Shown: positions 27,834 through 37,392, counted from the first letter of the stretch. The stretch: DNA of 64,000 nt from Clostridium sp. CF012 (GCF_018861755.1 NZ_JAHLEF010000010.1:1-64000); one strand, 5' to 3'. Translations and numbers: made by a program. Notes: generated by a model not told the origin, from the sequence alone.

Positions 27834-27953
27834 AAAAAAGTATATATTACTACTAATGCAGTCACGTCGCTAAGAACTACTAATTTTATTTTTAATTAAG
27901 ATAAGAAGTTCTAAAGCTCAATTCAATGCATTATACGTAATATATATCTTTTT
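27834..27953. repeat. Long-hairpin repeat, type 2 (copy B, short)
   Basis: An imperfect inverted repeat beginning 7 bp after the yaaR-like stop. Left arm AAAAAGTATATATTAC...AATGCA...GCTAAGAAC pairs with right arm GTTCTAAAGC...AATGCA...GTAATATATATCTTTTT. The right arm resembles the right ends of copies A and C (CTAAAGC, AATGCATT, ATATATNCTTTT). It lacks the CTCAAACATACATTTTT segment of copy C. Confidence 0.6.
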
Positions 27954-28036
27954 GGTGTGTGTAAAGACATTCGTTTGCAAGACTAGTAAGGAGCGCTTAA
28001 AGCCACTTACACAATACAACATATATTTTATTATTT

Positions 28037-29956
28037 CTAAAGAAAGGAATTAAAACTAGCATCAGATGGCATTCTAAGATCTCCTCTTGGAGATACACTT
28101 ATAGTTCCTACTTTGGGGCCATCTGGCAAGGCTGAACGTTTAAATTGTTGAGTAAAAAATCTTTTTATAAATTTATCTAACCATTTGATGATTTCCTCTT
28201 CGCTATAATCAGCTTTAAAAGCCTCTTTAGCTAAAAATAATATTTTACTAGGAGAAGCTCCTTGTTTCATAAAATAGTAAAGGAAAAAGTCATGTAGTTC
28301 ATAGGGTCCTACTATGTCTTCAGTCTTTTGAGTAATTTTACCATTCGCATCTTTGGGTAGAAGCTCTGGACTTACAGGGGTGTCAAGGATATCTAAAAGT
28401 ATATCTGTAGCTTCCTTTGAGGCTTCTTTATCCGCTACATACTTAACTAAATATCGAACCAGTGTCTTAGGAATTGAGCAGTTTACAGAGTACATAGACA
28501 TATGGTCTCCATTATATGTGCACCAACCTAAGGCCAGTTCAGATAAATCTCCTGTTCCTATTAATAGCCCACCGTCTTTATTAGCAACATCCATAAGAAT
28601 TTGAGTTCTTTCTCTTGCTTGAACATTTTCATAAGTTACATCATGTTTTTCTATTGGATGATTTATGTCTTTGAAATGTTGCAAACAAGCATCTACTATA
28701 TTAATTTCTCTAAGCTCTGTACCTAAATCTTTACATAGGTTTATGGCATTCATATAGGTTCTATCTGTAGTTCCAAAACCAGGCATTGTGATAGTAATAA
28801 TATTTTTTCTTGGCAGTTTTAACATATCAAAGGTTTTAACTATAACGAGTAGTGCGAGGGTTGAATCAAGGCCCCCAGAAATTCCAACTATTGCTTTTTT
28901 AAGCCCAGTATAAGAGAATCTTTTAGCAAGAGCCGAGGATTGAATATTAAATATTTCCCTGCAACGTACTTCTCGTAGGTATTGATTAGAAGGAACAAAA
29001 GGATGTTTATCTATATTTCTATCAAAAATCCCATATTCTGTGCTTGAAAATTGAAAAGGAATTTCGCATACGTCAAAAGGACATATAGAAGTACTATTTC
29101 TAAAACTGATATTTTTTAATCTTTCACTATTTAACTTATCTATATCAATAATGGAAGTGATAATTTCATTTTCTCTTTGAAATCTATTATTTTCTTTTAA
29201 TAATAAGCCATTTTCGCTAATTAAAAGATGGCCGCTGAAAAGTAAATCTGTGGAGGACTCAAAAACACCAGAGGATGCATATAAATAAGAACACATACAT
29301 CGTGCGCTCTGAGATGAAATTAAGGATTTTCTGTAATCAGCTTTGCTAACTAATTCATTAGATGCCGATAAATTAGCAATTATATTTGCTCCTTGAAGTG
29401 CTAAATAGCTGCTTGGAGGAATAGTTACCCAGAGATCCTCACAAATTTCAAAACCAATCTTAATATTATTGCAGGTGAACAATAAATTTGTTCCAAAGGG
29501 GATACCTTTTTTAAAAGAAAAATCTACAGTTTTGTTTATAATTCCAAGGCCCTCAGTAAACCATCTTTTTTCGTAAAACTCAGAGTAATTTGGAATATAG
29601 CTTTTTGGTACTATTCCTAAAACATTCCCCTTAAAGATTACATAAGCACAATTGTATAGACAATTATTAAAATGCAGTGGAGATCCTACAGCAATTAGTA
29701 TATCTTTGTTTTTAGAAAATTCGCATAGAGATTCTATTGCACCTTCAGCTTTTTTAAGTAGCTCCTGTTGTAAAAATAAATCTGCACAGGTATAAGCTGT
29801 TATGCAAAGTTCTGGGAAAACTATGAATTTTGATTTTTCTTTTAAAGCATCTTCAATGCAACTTTTTATGTTAATTAAGTTAAATTCTATATCTGCCACA
29901 TTTACAATTGGACAAGCAGCAGAGACCTTAATAAAAGAAGTATCCAAGTGAATCAC
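28037..29956 (-). CDS. nadE: Glutamine-dependent NAD+ synthetase
   Basis: 639 residues. N-terminal nitrilase-type glutaminase (about 1-290) with the Glu-Lys-Cys triad in FPELCITAY, PKSYIPNYSEFYEKRWF and FEICEDLW; C-terminal synthetase domain with the PP-loop GISGGLDSTLAL, GTGDLSELALGW and a C-terminal SPRGDLRMPSDA. It amidates nicotinic acid adenine dinucleotide to NAD+ using glutamine. The start may be GTG (29956) or the TTG 9 bases further in; AGAAAGG lies just upstream of both. Confidence 0.95.
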   Translation of the reverse strand: MIHLDTSFIKVSAACPIVNVADIEFNLINIKSCIEDALKEKSKFIVFPELCITAYTCADLFLQQELLKKAEGAIESLCEFSKNKDILIAVGSPLHFNNCLYNCAYVIFKGNVLGIVPKSYIPNYSEFYEKRWFTEGLGIINKTVDFSFKKGIPFGTNLLFTCNNIKIGFEICEDLWVTIPPSSYLALQGANIIANLSASNELVSKADYRKSLISSQSARCMCSYLYASSGVFESSTDLLFSGHLLISENGLLLKENNRFQRENEIITSIIDIDKLNSERLKNISFRNSTSICPFDVCEIPFQFSSTEYGIFDRNIDKHPFVPSNQYLREVRCREIFNIQSSALAKRFSYTGLKKAIVGISGGLDSTLALLVIVKTFDMLKLPRKNIITITMPGFGTTDRTYMNAINLCKDLGTELREINIVDACLQHFKDINHPIEKHDVTYENVQARERTQILMDVANKDGGLLIGTGDLSELALGWCTYNGDHMSMYSVNCSIPKTLVRYLVKYVADKEASKEATDILLDILDTPVSPELLPKDANGKITQKTEDIVGPYELHDFFLYYFMKQGASPSKILFLAKEAFKADYSEEEIIKWLDKFIKRFFTQQFKRSALPDGPKVGTISVSPRGDLRMPSDASFNSFL

Positions 29957-30537
29957 TACCTTTCTTTAATTCTTCAAATATAGTATTTGTAAAATTGACT
30001 TTATATAACCAATGTTCATTAAAATTATATCATTATCTTAGTTTTAATAGTAGGGACGGTTAACAATTATTTCTCCTTAGCGTAAATAATTGTTAACCGT
30101 CCCTACTATTTACGCATCTAAATTGTAGAATAGTTCAAATAGTTGTTAACCGTCCCCAGCTATTTAGGTGTTAATTATCGAATTATTATGATATTTAATT
30201 GAAACGTTGAATTAATTAGATAAGGTAAGCAAACATGAGGTAAAGCTATGCAAAGGCTATAAAAAGGTATATTATAACGGATAATATGCTAAACAAAACT
30301 TTATTAAGAATAAGAAATACTATATAATAATATTTATACCACATAATGTTTTAGTGTAATATTATTACAGTAGAAGAGAAGTTAATGTATTTAAGAGCCT
30401 ATGCCTTTAGATGTGGGAGTATCAGAAAAAAATGGTGTCATTAAATACAAAAGAGGGATATAATTAAATGAGGACTAGAAATATCCTAATATTGAAAAAT
30501 TTATCATGTTAATTAATATTCGAAAGGGGGGTACAAC
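29957..30537. other. Intergenic with repeats and a possible leader hairpin
   Basis: 580 bp between nadE and the nfeD-like gene. It holds three copies of the GTTAACCGTCCC repeat (30051-30105 as an inverted pair, 30139-30157 single). TGTATTTAA (30386-30394) and TTAAATACA (30441-30449) could close a stem about 90 bp before the nfeD-like gene. No coding pattern is seen. Confidence 0.5.
30051..30157. repeat. Inverted pair plus single copy of the GTTAACCGTCCC repeat
   Basis: TAGGGACGGTTAACAATTATTT and its perfect complement (30051-30105) surround an 11-nt loop; a third, single copy ATAGTTGTTAACCGTCCCC follows at 30139-30157. Confidence 0.85.
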
Positions 30538-30966
30538 ATGGAATGGAAGCCGATGATATTTTGGGTGATTGTAGCATTGGGGGCACTAGCTATTGATATT
30601 GTAACAAGTAGTTTTATGTTCATATGGTTTGCTCTAGGTGCAATTGCAGCAATAATTGCTTTAGCGTTTAATGCAACAGATGTTGTTCAAGCCATTGTTT
30701 TTGTAGCAGTTAGTGCAGTGGCAATGATTATTGGATATCCTATAGTCAAGAAAACCATAAAGAAAACTGTAAGCAAAACACTAACTATGGAAGAAGCGTA
30801 TATAGGAACTGAATTTACAATAACAAAAGATATAGATGTAAAAGCAAATATTAAATTCCAAGGGATATATTGGACAGTAAAAAATGTAGGGAAACCTTTA
30901 ATGAAAGGCGACCTTGTTCAAGTGATTGGAATAGAAGGAAATAAATTATTAATAGCCAAAGTATAA
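30538..30966 (+). CDS. NfeD-family membrane protein
   Basis: 142 residues. Two to three N-terminal hydrophobic helices (about 6-70) and a C-terminal OB-fold domain (about 85-142, EAYIGTEFTITKDI...MKGDLVQVIGIEG). This is the short NfeD form, which nearly always pairs with a stomatin/SPFH protein, encoded here 30 bp downstream. The pair is thought to organise or quality-control membrane microdomains. A strong GGGGGG site precedes the start. Confidence 0.87.
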   Translation: MEWKPMIFWVIVALGALAIDIVTSSFMFIWFALGAIAAIIALAFNATDVVQAIVFVAVSAVAMIIGYPIVKKTIKKTVSKTLTMEEAYIGTEFTITKDIDVKANIKFQGIYWTVKNVGKPLMKGDLVQVIGIEGNKLLIAKV

Positions 30967-30996
30967 GTTGTATTAAAATTTAAGGAGGAATTTGTA

Positions 30997-31971
30997 ATGA
31001 ATGTTGGAGCATTTATAGGTATATTTTTATTATTAGTAGTAGTTATTGCGATTTTATCATCTATTAAAATTGTTAATACTGGATCCGTGTGTTTGGTAGA
31101 AAGGTTTGGTCAGTTTCATAGGATACTAGAGCCAGGTTGGCATTTAACAATTGTATTTGCAGATTTTGTTCGTAGAAGGATTTCTACTAAGCAACAAATA
31201 TTAGACATACAACCACAGAATGTTATAACTAAGGATAATGTAAATATTTCAATTGATAATGTTATATTTTATAAGGTTGTTAACTCAAGAGACGCAGTGT
31301 ACAATATTGAGGATTATAAATCAGGTATTGTGTATTCTACAATAACTAACATGAGAAATATTGTGGGAGACATGACTTTAGATGAGGTATTATCAGGAAG
31401 AGATAGAATAAATTTGAAACTACTTGAAATAATTGACGAAATCACAGATGCTTATGGAATAAAAATATTGTCTGTTGAAATTAAAAATATAATTCCACCA
31501 TCTGAAATTCAACAGGCAATGGAAAAACAAATGAGAGCAGAGAGAGATAAGAGAGCATTTATCCTTACAGCAGAAGGTGAAAAACAAAGTCAAATTGAAA
31601 GAGCAGAAGGACATAAACAAGCTCAAATATTAAATGCTGAGGCTGAAAAGGAAGCAAATATTAGACGTGCAGAAGGAATGAAAGAATCTCAACTTCTTGA
31701 AGCAGAAGGTAAGGCTAAAGCAATATCAGAAATTGCAATAGCAGAAGCAGATGCTATTAGAAGAATAAATTCAGCTATTATAGAATCTGGTACAAACGAA
31801 ACAGTAATAGCATTAAAACAAATTGAGGCTCTTAAGGAAATGTCTAAGAATCCAGCAAATAAACTTATACTTCCACTTGAAACATTGTCAAGTTTAGGTA
31901 GCATATCAGCTATTGCTGAAATGTTAAAAATGACTAAGAACGTTGAAAATATGCCAATATTAAAAAAATAA
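30997..31971 (+). CDS. SPFH/Band 7 (stomatin-like) membrane protein
   Basis: 324 residues. One N-terminal membrane helix (about 5-25), the SPFH domain (about 28-185; VERFGQFHRILEPGWHL and TKDNVNISIDNVIFYKV are typical), and a long Glu/Ala-rich coiled coil (about 185-260) for oligomerisation. It belongs to the QmcA/slipin branch. It forms an operon with the upstream NfeD-type gene and ends in a strong terminator. Confidence 0.9.
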   Translation: MNVGAFIGIFLLLVVVIAILSSIKIVNTGSVCLVERFGQFHRILEPGWHLTIVFADFVRRRISTKQQILDIQPQNVITKDNVNISIDNVIFYKVVNSRDAVYNIEDYKSGIVYSTITNMRNIVGDMTLDEVLSGRDRINLKLLEIIDEITDAYGIKILSVEIKNIIPPSEIQQAMEKQMRAERDKRAFILTAEGEKQSQIERAEGHKQAQILNAEAEKEANIRRAEGMKESQLLEAEGKAKAISEIAIAEADAIRRINSAIIESGTNETVIALKQIEALKEMSKNPANKLILPLETLSSLGSISAIAEMLKMTKNVENMPILKK

Positions 31972-31995
31972 ATATAAAAGAAATAAAAAGAAAAA

Positions 31996-32033
31996 GAAAG
32001 CCTGACGAAAAATCAGGCTTTCTTTTTCTTTTT
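31996..32033. terminator. Bidirectional terminator between SPFH gene and flavin reductase gene
   Basis: GAAAGCCTGA-CGAAAAA-TCAGGCTTTC followed by TTTTTCTTTTT. The right arm overlaps the last codons of the convergent flavin reductase gene. Confidence 0.85.
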
Positions 32034-32630
32034 AAATTTGTTTTTTGAAGGTGGTTCACTTTTGATTTTTTTCTGAACTGAATAACCAAATTTGCCTAGA
32101 GGTTTAGAATTGACACTAAAATATTCACCATGCGAATAAGTAATAAGATCTGCATTTTCAAAATGAATTTTTCCATTAAAATCTATTAAGCTACTATCTA
32201 CATGAGTATTCACAATTTCAGCTAAAACTAAATGGTGAGTACCTAAAGGAGTAATGCTTTTAACTTTGCACTCTAGAGATATTGGGCATTCAGAGATTAA
32301 AGGAGCTACGACATCCTTGCTGTTTTCCGTAGTGAAGTTCATCTCGAGAATTTTATCTATTTGTCTTCCTGAACGTACCCCACAAAAATCCACTTGTCTA
32401 ACCAGTTTACAATTAGGTAAATTTACTACAAAGTCACCACTTTCTTTTATATATTCGTAGGAAAGCCTTTCAGGCCTTATAGCTACAGTTATCATTGGCG
32501 GCTTAGTACAAGCTGTTCCTATCCAAGCTACTGTAAAAACATTTATGCTGCCCTCTTTATTTTTTGAGGTAATTAATACTACAGGAACAGGATTTAGCAT
32601 TGCACTGCCTTTAAAAATAGTTTTTGTCAT
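32013..32630 (-). CDS. Flavin reductase-like (FMN-binding split barrel) protein
   Basis: 205 residues with the flavin-reductase fold: LNPVPVVLITS near the N terminus, TVAWIGTACTKPPMITVAIR and RLSYEYIKESGDFVVNLP are typical of clostridial members that bind FMN. The C-terminal ~25 residues are Lys-rich (ending KKKKKA). It probably passes electrons from NAD(P)H or a ferredoxin-like donor to an acceptor; the partner is not evident. GGGAGTG lies upstream of the start. Confidence 0.87.
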   Translation of the reverse strand: MTKTIFKGSAMLNPVPVVLITSKNKEGSINVFTVAWIGTACTKPPMITVAIRPERLSYEYIKESGDFVVNLPNCKLVRQVDFCGVRSGRQIDKILEMNFTTENSKDVVAPLISECPISLECKVKSITPLGTHHLVLAEIVNTHVDSSLIDFNGKIHFENADLITYSHGEYFSVNSKPLGKFGYSVQKKIKSEPPSKNKFKKKKKA

Positions 32631-32893
32631 ATATTTTCACTCCCATGCCTTTTTTTCTATAACATTACTCATTATACAATACCTTAAAAGATTTATAAAG
32701 TTTCAAATCATAGTGAAAAATATATTTTATAAAAATTAGAAAAAATGTAATTTATATGTAACTAAATATAATTAGTAATCGTCTATAATATATATAATGG
32801 TAATAAGATTAAAAATATACAAAGCATCCTTTTCAACAAAAGATAAGTTTTATATGAAACAATAAAATAATATATTGAAAGGTAGGAATTATC

Positions 32894-35218
32894 ATGAATA
32901 GGAAAAAGATGTTTTCAATACTATTAGCATCAGCATTAACTGTTACTAGTACAACTTCAACTTTTGCAAAAACCATGACAAATGCTCCAACGCAAGTTAC
33001 ACCAATTATAACTACAAACACAACTACAAAGGTGGCAATTACAACAAATAGTGAAGCTGAAAAGAGTGCTGAAATAAAAAAGGAAAAAGCAAAAGAAATT
33101 GCAAAGGGAGTAATGAAAACTTATTTTAATACAGTAATAGATGAGAGCAAATTCACACAAACATGTAACTTTAATACATCAAATTACAATGGGAAGCAGA
33201 GTAGCTCCTGGAATATTAATTGGCAAATGAATAATATGACAAAAACTATAAGCATTAGTGTTACCTTAAATGCAGAAACTGGTGAAGTTATTCAAGCAAA
33301 TAATTACGAACGTATTGTAAATGAAGAAAATACAGTACCAACAATAACAGCTAAGCAAGCAGAAAAAGTTAGTGATGATTTTGCTAAAAAAATTCAACCT
33401 AAAAAATACAATGAATTTAACAAAAAAGATTATAATAATTCGGGAAATTATGGGTTAGCTAATTATAATTTTACCTATGTAAGTAAAGTTAATGGCATAG
33501 AATTTGATGGCAATAATATTAATATAGAAGTTGATGGAGTATCTGGAAAGGTAGTCTCTTATTATAATAATTGGAATTCAGATTTAAAATTTCCAGAAAT
33601 TAAAGGAATTGTAAATTCTAAAACTGCAATTGAAGCGTTTAAAACTGAAGCAAAAATGACTTTGAAATATATGGGTTTTACACAGAATTACAGGTATTAT
33701 GAAAATAAAAGAGATGTAAAATTGATATATGTTTCAGAATTTAGTAAAGGAAATATGCTAGATGCTAAAGATGGAAAATTTATTGACCCGCTAAATACTG
33801 TAAACAGCCCTGTAATAAAAGATTTAAATGAAAAAGAAAAAGTTCTATTTTATAATAGGGAAGAGGTGGTAAAAGATAGAGAAAAGGCAATAGAAGAAAA
33901 GGAAGCAGGAACTATAATAAAAGGTTTCATAAATAAGATTTATGGTGAGGGTTATGTAATTCAAGGGTTAGGATATCAAGAATATGCTGAAAACATTGGC
34001 AGTTCAAGTAATAAAACTTGGAATGCATCCTTTAATAAAGGAGTTGCAGGAAAATACAACGAAAGTGGAAATGTATCAATAGATGCATTAACTGGAGAAA
34101 TAGTAAGTTGTTATAAATATTCTAATGAGGATTATGCTATGACTGAAAAATTCGTTGCTAAATTATCTTGGGAAGAGGCATATGCAAAGGCAGTAGAAGC
34201 AGTTGCAAAGTATTACCCTGGCAAAGTTAAACAGATTAAAACAGAGCAACTTCACTATAATTATAATGATTCAGATAAAATGGGTGAAAGAAATTATTAT
34301 TTCAACTTTACAAGATTAGAAAATGGAATAGAATATAATGAAAATAGTATAAACGTTGGTTTCAGCGCTGTAAATGGCGAAATGAATAGTTTGAATTGTA
34401 ATTGGGATAAAAACATTAAATTCCCGGATGCAAAAAAGGCTATAAGTGTTGAAAATGCAAGCGAGTTAATGTTTAATAAATATAAACCGGTATTGGTTTA
34501 TACTCAAATAAATAAAAGCAATAACCCAGAAAAACCAGAATTAGAAATGAAACTCGCTTATAAACTAAGTGATGCAAGTGGGATTTATGAGTATTCAAGT
34601 ATTGATGCTCTTACTGGTAAATTTGTAAATTATAATGGAGAAAATATTGATCAAAATATAGAATTGTTTAAAGAGAAAATCAAAGGTAGTAAGGCAGAAA
34701 AAGAATTAAGCATTTTGGCATCTAAGGGATTAATAGAAACTGTCGATTTTAAATTAGATAAAAAAGTCACCCAAATTGACTTAATTAAAATGTTAGTAAA
34801 TGCAAGAGGGTATACACCATATATGGCAGAAAAAACTGCAGATTTAAAATTTTCAAATATTGCAAAATCTGATGTAAACTATAAATACCTTCAGATGGCT
34901 GTATCCTATGGAATTATGGAAAACTTAGAGGGTAAATTTATAGGAGATAAATTAGTTACTAGAGAGGAGCTGGCTAAAACCTTAGTTAAATATACTAATT
35001 ATAGCAAACTGGCAGAGCACAGTGAATTGTTTAAAACTAATTATAAAGATGCAGCTAAAATAAGTAAGGGTAATTTAGGATATATTGCTATTGCAGAGTC
35101 GTTTGGCTTTATACAAATAGTAAACAATGAATTTAAACCAAAGGACAATACAACAATGGAACAATTAGCTATAGGTGTATATAATGCACTTAACAATGTA
35201 AGAAATACACAATACTAA
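32894..35218 (+). CDS. Secreted YcdB/PepSY-type repeat protein with S-layer homology domains
   Basis: 774 residues. Signal peptide (about 1-26, ending near STFA). A Thr-rich linker is followed by two similar ~290-residue halves, each with YcdB/YcdC- or PepSY-like units: LNAETGEVIQANNYE, VDGVSGKVVSYYNNWNSD, then IDALTGEIVSCYKY and SAVNGEMNSLNCNWD. The C-terminal ~170 residues hold three S-layer-homology-like modules (AVSYGIMENLEGKF, TREELAKTLVKY, IAIAESFGFIQ), expected to bind the cell wall. Function is unknown. GGTAGGA precedes the start. A composite hairpin repeat starts just after the stop. Confidence 0.8.
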   Translation: MNRKKMFSILLASALTVTSTTSTFAKTMTNAPTQVTPIITTNTTTKVAITTNSEAEKSAEIKKEKAKEIAKGVMKTYFNTVIDESKFTQTCNFNTSNYNGKQSSSWNINWQMNNMTKTISISVTLNAETGEVIQANNYERIVNEENTVPTITAKQAEKVSDDFAKKIQPKKYNEFNKKDYNNSGNYGLANYNFTYVSKVNGIEFDGNNINIEVDGVSGKVVSYYNNWNSDLKFPEIKGIVNSKTAIEAFKTEAKMTLKYMGFTQNYRYYENKRDVKLIYVSEFSKGNMLDAKDGKFIDPLNTVNSPVIKDLNEKEKVLFYNREEVVKDREKAIEEKEAGTIIKGFINKIYGEGYVIQGLGYQEYAENIGSSSNKTWNASFNKGVAGKYNESGNVSIDALTGEIVSCYKYSNEDYAMTEKFVAKLSWEEAYAKAVEAVAKYYPGKVKQIKTEQLHYNYNDSDKMGERNYYFNFTRLENGIEYNENSINVGFSAVNGEMNSLNCNWDKNIKFPDAKKAISVENASELMFNKYKPVLVYTQINKSNNPEKPELEMKLAYKLSDASGIYEYSSIDALTGKFVNYNGENIDQNIELFKEKIKGSKAEKELSILASKGLIETVDFKLDKKVTQIDLIKMLVNARGYTPYMAEKTADLKFSNIAKSDVNYKYLQMAVSYGIMENLEGKFIGDKLVTREELAKTLVKYTNYSKLAEHSELFKTNYKDAAKISKGNLGYIAIAESFGFIQIVNNEFKPKDNTTMEQLAIGVYNALNNVRNTQY

Positions 35219-35225
35219 AAGAGGG

Positions 35226-35515
35226 ATCAGAAATTTCTCCTGCGTGCCTTGCAAATAAGCTCTAAACAAGAAAGTTGATTAAGTGTTTTTTCTCAGATTA
35301 TGCTATAAGGTCAAGTATATATTGCTGGAAGGCTCTCACATCGCTAAGTAATTCTAAAATTTATTTTACTTGCAGATGCTAAAAAATGTAAACTCACTAT
35401 CGCTCAAACATACATTTTTCTTTACGCACCTGCAAATAAAATAAATTGTGAATTACTAAAGCTTGTTCGAATGCATTCTGCTCAATATATACTTTTGTTA
35501 GCATAATCTAAGAAA
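35226..35515. repeat. Composite long-hairpin repeat (copy C)
   Basis: 35226-35290 is a left arm of the type-1 element (AGAAATTTCTCC...GTGCCTTGCAAATAAGCTCTAAAC) without its right arm. 35295-35509 is a full type-2 hairpin: termini AGATTATGCTA/TAGCATAATCT are perfect 11-bp inverted repeats, and inner blocks GCTAAGTAATTC, TTTATTTTACTTGCAG and AAAAATGTA find partners on the other side. It begins 8 bp after the stop of the SLH protein gene. Confidence 0.7.
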
Positions 35516-35738
35516 AAATATCTAAATTTAATTCCAATAGGATAATTGCTTTTCTGTTGAAAGTTGCTGGGTCGAAATTTCCTATGACTTTATTATTACA
35601 ATAATCTTTTAGGCGTTAGCCATCCGTAATTTAAGCATATTAAAGTTAAGATAGTACATCCTAATTATAAGTGTGTATACAATATATTAACTAATAATTT
35701 TTCAATAATATGGTATAATAAGAGTAATTAATATAGGT

Positions 35739-36113
35739 ATGGTGATGATGATGACAATGGTTGGAAAAATAATATATGGTGCTGGGAAAATAGTTGGAAA
35801 TACTGCGGAGTATAGCATTGAGGTGACGGGTAATGTTATATCTGCTATAGCAGGAAGATCAGGTAAGAAGAAATTAGCTGTAAACACGAAGAAGTATAGT
35901 GCATTAGCCTCTAAAATGGTGGGAAGAACTGCAAAAATAACAGCAGCAATAACTGCGGTTGTAGCAGATACTACTATTACTGCAACTATAAATACTGGAA
36001 AATATATTGCTGAAAATGCTGTGCAAACAAATACAAGGATTTATGGGGAAACAGAAAAATTTTACGATGAAGATAAATATATAGAGGTAGAATACAAAAT
36101 ACTGGAAAAATAA
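35739..36113 (+). CDS. Ala/Thr/Gly-rich small protein, unknown function
   Basis: About 120-124 residues. The start lies in an ATG run (35739-35754) after GGTATGGTG, so the exact codon is uncertain. GKIIYGAGKIVGN and VNTGK-like spacing of small residues suggests glycine-zipper helices. There is no signal peptide. The tail is acidic (EKFYDEDKYIEVEYKI). I do not recognise the family. A terminator about 130 bp downstream supports an expressed gene. Confidence 0.5.
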   Translation: MVMMMTMVGKIIYGAGKIVGNTAEYSIEVTGNVISAIAGRSGKKKLAVNTKKYSALASKMVGRTAKITAAITAVVADTTITATINTGKYIAENAVQTNTRIYGETEKFYDEDKYIEVEYKILEK

Positions 36114-36460
36114 GGGAAGGCATGTTTTAATATATACTTAGTGTAATATTAATTTTAGAATTTAAATAATATTGCTTTGCAAATGTATAGTTTAGTGATA
36201 TAATTTTATTGAGAGTAAATATGAAATATGGCTAAGAGAAATGAAGCCACACTAATATAACTGTTTAATTACAGATTTATTAAGTGTGGTTTTTTGTGTC
36301 TGAATTTTTCCTTGCTAAAAATAAAAAGTATGAAGACTTCCACTGTAAAAATAAAAGGCGCCATAATGGAGAGGTTGCCTGTTAGGACTAAAGGTGATAT
36401 ACCTAAAAGTAAGGTTTTTGAGTGTATTGATATATATAATATAAATAGGGGGCTGGGGTT
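36114..36460. other. Intergenic with a terminator and possible coupled small ORF
   Basis: Holds a terminator-like hairpin at 36243-36297 and a short ORF at 36366-36464 listed separately; otherwise AT-rich sequence without recognisable features. Confidence 0.5.
36243..36297 (+). terminator. Terminator-like hairpin
   Basis: AAGCCACACTAATA and TATTAAGTGTGGTT with T6 after the stem, separated by a ~24-nt loop. It probably ends the 35739 transcript. Confidence 0.6.
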
Positions 36461-36464
36461 ATGA
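36366..36464 (+). CDS. Possible 32-residue ORF coupled to the alpha/beta hydrolase gene
   Basis: An ATG with AAAAGG seven bases upstream opens a 32-codon frame (starting MERLPVRTKGDIPKSK) whose TGA overlaps the next gene's ATG in an ATGA junction. Position suggests a leader peptide or translational coupling. The peptide matches nothing I know and could be chance. Confidence 0.25.
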   Translation: MERLPVRTKGDIPKSKVFECIDIYNINRGLGL

Positions 36465-37390
36465 AAGTGGAAAATTTTAAGATTGTGGACAAAGGTAACT
36501 TAGAGATATTCGTTTACAAATGGATACCAGGTGGGGAGATACAAGTTAAAGGGATAGTTCAAATAGCCCATGGAATGGCAGAAACAGCTGCTAGGTACGA
36601 GGGTTTTGCGAAGGCTTTAACAAATGAAGGATTTATTGTTTATGCTAATGACCATAGAGGCCATGGAAAAACCGCAGGCCAGGTGGAAAAACTAGGAGAC
36701 TTAGGTGAAGACGGATTTAATTCAATGGTTGAAAATATGCATCAACTAAATGAAAGAATTAAACTAGAAAATGAAAAATTACCTATATTTTTATTTGGAC
36801 ATAGTATGGGATCTTTCCTAACACAAAGATATATTTGTTTATATGGAAGTGAATTAAAGGGTGCAATTATTTCAGGTTCTTGTGGCAAGCAGGGAATTAC
36901 TATAGATATAGCAAGGCTGATAGCAAAGGGCGAGATTAAGAAAATTGGAAGAGTTGGCAAAAGTAATAAATTAGATAAATTATCTTTTGGAAGTTATAAT
37001 AATTCTTTTAAACCAAATAGAACAGCATTTGATTGGTTAAGTAGGGATAACAAACAAGTAGATAAATATATAGATGACCCATTTTGTGGAACTGTTTTTA
37101 CAGCAGGATTTTTCTATGACTTTCTAGGTGGGCTTAAGAGTATAGCTGACCCAAAGGAAATTAGAAATATTCCTAAAGGGCTACCTGTTTATATTTTCTC
37201 AGGCGATAAAGATCCCGTAGGAAAGAATGGCAAGGGTGTTCTAAGATTGGTTAAGACTTATAGTGAACATGGAATGATGAATTTAACTTATAAGCTTTAT
37301 AAAGATGGAAGACACGAGATGCTTAATGAGATTAATAAAGAAGAAGTAATTATAGATGTAATAAAATGGCTTAATGCGTCTTTGAAATAA
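36461..37390 (+). CDS. Alpha/beta hydrolase (lysophospholipase / monoacylglycerol lipase-like)
   Basis: 309 residues, cytosolic. Nucleophile Ser in LFGHSMGSF, oxyanion region VQIAHGMAE, DHRGHGKT, acid Asp in IFSGDKDPVG, catalytic His in DGRHEMLNE: a complete triad of the Hydrolase_4 family. It probably cleaves monoacylglycerols or lysophospholipids; the natural substrate is unknown. The Shine-Dalgarno sequence is GGGGGCTGGGG. A perfect palindromic repeat follows the stop. Confidence 0.88.
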   Translation: MKVENFKIVDKGNLEIFVYKWIPGGEIQVKGIVQIAHGMAETAARYEGFAKALTNEGFIVYANDHRGHGKTAGQVEKLGDLGEDGFNSMVENMHQLNERIKLENEKLPIFLFGHSMGSFLTQRYICLYGSELKGAIISGSCGKQGITIDIARLIAKGEIKKIGRVGKSNKLDKLSFGSYNNSFKPNRTAFDWLSRDNKQVDKYIDDPFCGTVFTAGFFYDFLGGLKSIADPKEIRNIPKGLPVYIFSGDKDPVGKNGKGVLRLVKTYSEHGMMNLTYKLYKDGRHEMLNEINKEEVIIDVIKWLNASLK

Positions 37391-37392
37391 TC

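Noticed and set aside
30226-30290. Possible c-di-GMP-I (GEMM) riboswitch: GCAAAC...GCAAAGGC
   Set aside because: The two landmark strings are 15 nt apart but the P2 stem between them does not pair, and the downstream GGTCTAA-like and receptor segments are missing. I call it chance or a dead remnant.
35540-35700. Possible short relic (FLLKVAGSKFPMTLLLQ) after hairpin copy C
   Set aside because: An open stretch of under 20 codons without a recognisable family or start; too little to support a call.
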